Notes under the pieces: generated by a model
Database searches by the model: none
Told to the model about the DNA's origin: nothing
What the model saw: the letters and a program-made list of their open reading frames with translations, nothing else
NCBI GenBank assembly: GCA_910589385.1
Contig: CAJUTU010000081.1
Location: 1 to 8,081 of the forward strand
From: an uncultured Lachnospiraceae bacterium
Lineage (GTDB): Bacteria; Bacillota; Clostridia; Lachnospirales; Lachnospiraceae
Reading direction: 5' to 3'
Length of the DNA: 8,081 bases
Translations under genes and position numbers: made by a program
Shown here: positions 5,827 to 8,081 of the stretch, one piece after another
How positions within the stretch are numbered: position 1 is the stretch's first letter
Layout of the letters: every line of letters starts with the position of its first letter

Positions 5827-5842
5827 CCGCCAACAGTGGTAT

Positions 5843-7093
5843 TTAACCCATAAGATCGAAGAGCGACAGTTGAACCGGGCTGTTTTTCTCCTCCAGCTGC
5901 TTTTTCTCCCGCATCTCTTCCAATTCCCTGATCCGCTCCACCCCAAGCCACTTGTCTGCGTGGATACGATCCGAGGAATACGGCTCCAGGCTCCCGTATC
6001 CGTTTTCCAGTATCTTCCCTTCCAATTTGCGGATTTTTTTCTCCCTTGCGGATTTCCGTCTCTCCTTCTTTTCTTCCGAAGCCCGTTTCTGGGCATCCGA
6101 TTCATGCACCACCGTAATCCCGGCCTTGATGTCCTCCAGATCCTGCAGCAAATCCCGGCCTTCCCGCTGTGGCGCCCTGATGTTGGTGATCTCCACAGAA
6201 TAATCACGCCCATACCATTTCGCGAAAAACAGCTTATCATGGTACTGATTGAGTTTTACAAACTGAACCAGATCATTTTTACACAATTGGACATACCGCT
6301 TACAGATATCCATGCTGACGGTACGTTCAAACACACGCTTTCCCTTTTTGACAGCCGTAAACCGCTGGCCTTCAAATAAAGTCCCGTCAAGGCTGTAATC
6401 CCTTCCGGATTCTCTGACATCGTAGAATACGTTCCCTTTCTTTTTATCCAGTTCCCTCCCCAGTACCGGGCAGTACCCGGTGCATCGGATCCGCGCACAA
6501 TCTCCCGGATCGTAATGCATTTCCCATTCCTGCGTCTCTTTGTTGAAATACATATGCGTCTCACAGACCCGGTTATGTTTCTGCAGCCGGAAACTGAGTT
6601 TCTTCCGCAGAATCTCATCGTCATACAGCTTCAGGATGTGCTCTACGCTGTTTTCATATTGGTATTCGTCCTCCACCATATGCACATTGCATTTCCTTTG
6701 CAGGGCCATTTGTTCTGTACTTTGCAGGATTTCGTGCTTCAGCCCGCATTCTGCCTTTTCATAAGGGCAGATAATCAGCGGGAGATCATTTTCAAATGTC
6801 CAGCTGATTCCTTCATAATGCATCCCTGTCTGGCATTGCAGTCCTTTACACCACAGGCCGCATGGCGTTTGAAACGTCTGTTCATAGGCATACCAGCTCT
6901 GGTAGACAAAGCCCCCATAAAAATTGTCCAGTCCATCTCCTCCGCTGAAATGGGAATGCTTTGGAAGATTTACATAGTACGGGGAGTTTTCTGCTGTATA
7001 TCCCTCCGCTAAAAGGCGCTGGGTCAGCAGGTTGTACCCAGGTTCATCCCTATATGGCTGTTCGGACGTTTCTAAGGTATTTTTTTCATCCAT
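5843..7093 (-). CDS. Cysteine-rich mobile-element protein with C-terminal sliding-clamp motif
   Basis: I do not recognise a named domain in this 416-aa protein. Its N-terminal half is rich in aromatic residues and cysteines. Three groups, C78-x3-C82-x4-C87, C109-x6-C116 and C199-x4-C204-x3-C208, could bind metal. Residues about 335-360 and 385-405 are highly charged and probably helical. The last residues are QLSLFDLMG. QLSLF (408-412) matches the consensus pentapeptide that binds the DnaN beta clamp, and an exposed C-terminal end is its usual place. This suggests recruitment to replication forks or to transferred DNA; the catalytic role is unknown. No signal peptide or membrane segment. Start: GAGGA lies 6 nt before ATG 7093, but directly abuts ATG 7099, so the shorter form is preferred (the longer adds two residues). 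Only a few bases follow the stop of the upstream zinc-ribbon gene, so the two are co-translated. Confidence 0.8.
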   Translation of the reverse strand: MDEKNTLETSEQPYRDEPGYNLLTQRLLAEGYTAENSPYYVNLPKHSHFSGGDGLDNFYGGFVYQSWYAYEQTFQTPCGLWCKGLQCQTGMHYEGISWTFENDLPLIICPYEKAECGLKHEILQSTEQMALQRKCNVHMVEDEYQYENSVEHILKLYDDEILRKKLSFRLQKHNRVCETHMYFNKETQEWEMHYDPGDCARIRCTGYCPVLGRELDKKKGNVFYDVRESGRDYSLDGTLFEGQRFTAVKKGKRVFERTVSMDICKRYVQLCKNDLVQFVKLNQYHDKLFFAKWYGRDYSVEITNIRAPQREGRDLLQDLEDIKAGITVVHESDAQKRASEEKKERRKSAREKKIRKLEGKILENGYGSLEPYSSDRIHADKWLGVERIRELEEMREKKQLEEKNSPVQLSLFDLMG

Positions 7094-7102
7094 ATCCATT
7101 CC

Positions 7103-7303
7103 TCACAATCCGATGCATGGGCGCATGTCAAAATAATGTTCAAACCTCCGCCTCAGCTGTTCCACATCCTCATCATATTCTTTTGCGACGCACTTCTCAC
7201 AGACGGGATATTGATGTGCCAATGTCTTTGAGATCCTTTTATCCCAGCTGTTCAGCCGGCATCCGCAGGAGTTGCAGTATTCATCCAGCCATTTCACCTT
7301 CAT
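7103..7303 (-). CDS. Small zinc-ribbon-like protein
   Basis: This 66-aa protein has a CxxC pair at C10/C13 (with C15) and a second at C35/C38, spaced as in a treble-clef or zinc-ribbon fold, then a charged helix and the end RPCIGL. Very similar small proteins occur, as I remember, in Lachnospiraceae conjugative elements and phages. The role is unknown; DNA, RNA or protein binding is plausible. Start: the ATG at 7303 has AAGGA 3 nt and GAGGTGG 9 nt upstream. The in-frame ATG at 7321 has only AAGGA directly touching it, so the 72-aa version is less likely. The TGA lies within 10 nt of the start of the 416-aa gene, indicating translational coupling. Confidence 0.75.
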   Translation of the reverse strand: MKVKWLDEYCNSCGCRLNSWDKRISKTLAHQYPVCEKCVAKEYDEDVEQLRRRFEHYFDMRPCIGL

Positions 7304-7358
7304 CTTTCCTTTCCACCTCACATTCCTTGGAAAATATACGTTGTCCCGGCAATTGTCC

Positions 7359-7400
7359 GCGCCCGCTGCAACAGCCTACAGGGGTTCTTACAGCGGGCGC
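7359..7400 (-). ncRNA. Intergenic stem with 22-nt loop, candidate structured RNA
   Basis: GCGCCCGCTG (7359-7368) and CAGCGGGCGC (7391-7400) are perfect inverted copies, a 10-bp stem with nine GC pairs if one A-T is excluded. The 22-nt loop contains CCTGTAGG and flanking AAC/GTT that could pair. No T run follows on the minus strand, so it is not a standard terminator. It fills most of the 106-bp gap between the DUF3846 gene and the zinc-ribbon gene. It may be a cis-regulator, an mRNA stabiliser or a processing site. Confidence 0.45.
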
Positions 7401-7409
7401 ATGCCCATG

Positions 7410-7769
7410 TCATCCGCCCTTTTGGAGTGTGGGAAACCGCTCCGTTAGAAACCGAAGCATTCCCTCCGGGTCATCAAGGGGCCGTATATCCGGGCCTTGC
7501 TGTATCCCCAGCAGCACGTCTCCGGCAATGATGCCACCATACTCTGCATATAAAAATGACGCGAACGGGTTTACAGGCTTATTCCGTATAAGGCCGGAAT
7601 CATCCACCATCATTACGACTGGATTCCTGAAAAGGTCATACATCCGCTTTGTCCTTACGATTTCGATAAATTCCGCATCCAGTTCCTTTGCCCGTTCTTT
7701 TAAATCCCAATCCGGAAGCTCTGTTACTGACACCCGGCATCCGGTTGTAATCTTGATCGTCTTTACCAT
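7410..7769 (-). CDS. DUF3846-like protein of a mobile element
   Basis: This 119-aa protein opens with MVKTIKITTG and carries VDDSGLIRNKPVNPFASFLY (55-74) and IAGDVLLGI (81-89). That block is typical of DUF3846 proteins, which are small cytoplasmic proteins of unknown function found on phages, plasmids and conjugative elements, often near anti-restriction genes. Start: AGGAGGGG at 7777-7784, with AGGAGG 9 nt before ATG 7769. A longer frame to ATG 7865 would overlap the upstream gene by about 80 bp and its extra 32 residues look unrelated. The ribosome binding site overlaps the stop codon of the upstream gene, so translation is probably coupled. The DUF3846 call is from recalled sequence pattern. 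Confidence 0.8.
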   Translation of the reverse strand: MVKTIKITTGCRVSVTELPDWDLKERAKELDAEFIEIVRTKRMYDLFRNPVVMMVDDSGLIRNKPVNPFASFLYAEYGGIIAGDVLLGIQQGPDIRPLDDPEGMLRFLTERFPTLQKGG

Positions 7770-7782
7770 TTCTGATCCCCTC

Positions 7783-8004
7783 CTATGCCGCAGCAGACAG
7801 GACCCCTGCGTCTTCCTTCCCAAATTCAATGCAGTACAAAAGACGGTCTGTCTCAAACTTGACATGTTCCTCCGTCACCTCCACCACACGCCTTACCCTT
7901 GCGGTTTCTTTCCATGTCCCATTGCTGAAATACTTTGCTGTCATCCCTTTCAAGATTGGATACATCACTTTCCCGTAGATCAATATCAATGTTTTCCGTT
8001 TCAT
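7783..8004 (-). CDS. Small conserved-looking protein of a mobile element (73 aa)
   Basis: I recognise no named domain. The sequence reads as a compact beta-rich fold: LILIYGKVMYPILKG, then AKYFSNGTWKETARVRRVVEV, then EEHVKFETDRLLYCIEF. Similar short proteins with YP.LKG and VxFET motifs sit beside DUF3846 genes in Lachnospiraceae elements, from memory. Start: AAGGAGGA at 8011-8018, with AGGAGG 7 nt before ATG 8004, an excellent site. This favours it over an overlapping frame at 7853-8038. Its TAG stop lies inside the ribosome binding site of the DUF3846 gene, so the two form an operon. It is the first gene of the run that is visible; the operon may begin beyond the window. Confidence 0.7.
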   Translation of the reverse strand: MKRKTLILIYGKVMYPILKGMTAKYFSNGTWKETARVRRVVEVTEEHVKFETDRLLYCIEFGKEDAGVLSAAA

Positions 8005-8027
8005 TCGTGTTCCTCCTTCTGACCTTG

Positions 8028-8048
8028 GGTAGTGTCAAATTTACTACC
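8028..8048. promoter_or_regulatory. Inverted repeat ahead of the accessory operon
   Basis: GGTAGT (8028-8033) and ACTACC (8043-8048) form a 6-bp perfect inverted repeat with a 9-nt centre. Seven T follow on the plus strand (8051-8057), so it could end a rightward transcript, though no rightward gene is visible. It may equally be a repressor site upstream of the 73-aa gene. A weak -10-like TATAAG lies at 8067-8072 on the minus strand, with its -35 region cut by the window edge. Confidence 0.3.
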
Positions 8049-8081
8049 TATTTTTTTGTTACAAACCTTATATTTTCAAGG

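Noticed and set aside
6961..8022. 353-codon open frame on the plus strand across the accessory genes
   Set aside because: It overlaps three or four well-supported minus-strand genes with good ribosome binding sites. Its composition (Ser, Pro, Cys, His rich) is that of a shadow.
7853..8038. 61-codon minus-strand frame overlapping the 73-aa gene
   Set aside because: The AAGGAGGA site sits 7 nt before the 73-aa start, while this frame has no such site and low-complexity composition.
1..8081. CRISPR array, tRNA or rRNA genes
   Set aside because: No regularly spaced identical repeats and no tRNA or rRNA core sequences were seen on either strand. The tandem 11-bp units are too short and too few for CRISPR.

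Overview
The window looks like chromosomal DNA of a gut Clostridia species, most likely a Lachnospiraceae member. The reasons are strong AGGAGG-type ribosome binding sites, sigma-A-like promoters, a GH2/AraC sugar-use pair, an Rpn-type nuclease, and a set of small ORFs that I associate from memory with Lachnospiraceae conjugative elements. No rRNA, tRNA or CRISPR array is visible. The species assignment is an inference; no search was run.

Layout. Positions 1-55 hold two 14-bp direct repeats that look like the end of an IS21-type insertion sequence. Positions 72-195 hold a complete small leftward transcription unit: a near-consensus promoter, about 90 nt of transcript, and a hairpin followed by six T. 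Its promoter lies in an 86-bp block that recurs as a 75-bp copy at 4381-4455. The two copies differ by exactly one 11-bp tandem unit. Positions 447-3041 (-) are a GH2 glycosidase with its terminator. It is divergent from an AraC-family regulator at 3276-4343 (+). The shared intergenic region carries a promoter for each gene, and two 11-bp direct repeats 31 bp apart are placed to activate the glycosidase and repress the regulator. The regulator leader can also form two competing hairpins, one of which covers its ribosome binding site. The pair reads as a self-contained, inducible carbohydrate-use switch.

Positions 4463-5609 hold a stand-alone Rpn/PD-(D/E)XK nuclease gene (-) with its own strong promoter and terminator. 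Positions 5606-5826 hold a promoter, two hairpins and a possible 47-codon ORF starting with GTG.

From 8004 down to 5843 (-) lies a tight run of four genes: a 73-aa protein, a DUF3846 protein, a zinc-ribbon-like protein, and a 416-aa cysteine-rich protein that ends in a textbook sliding-clamp motif (QLSLF). This looks like the accessory section of an integrative conjugative element, continuing beyond the right edge. A 10-bp perfect hairpin with a 22-nt loop sits in the one sizeable gap within this run.
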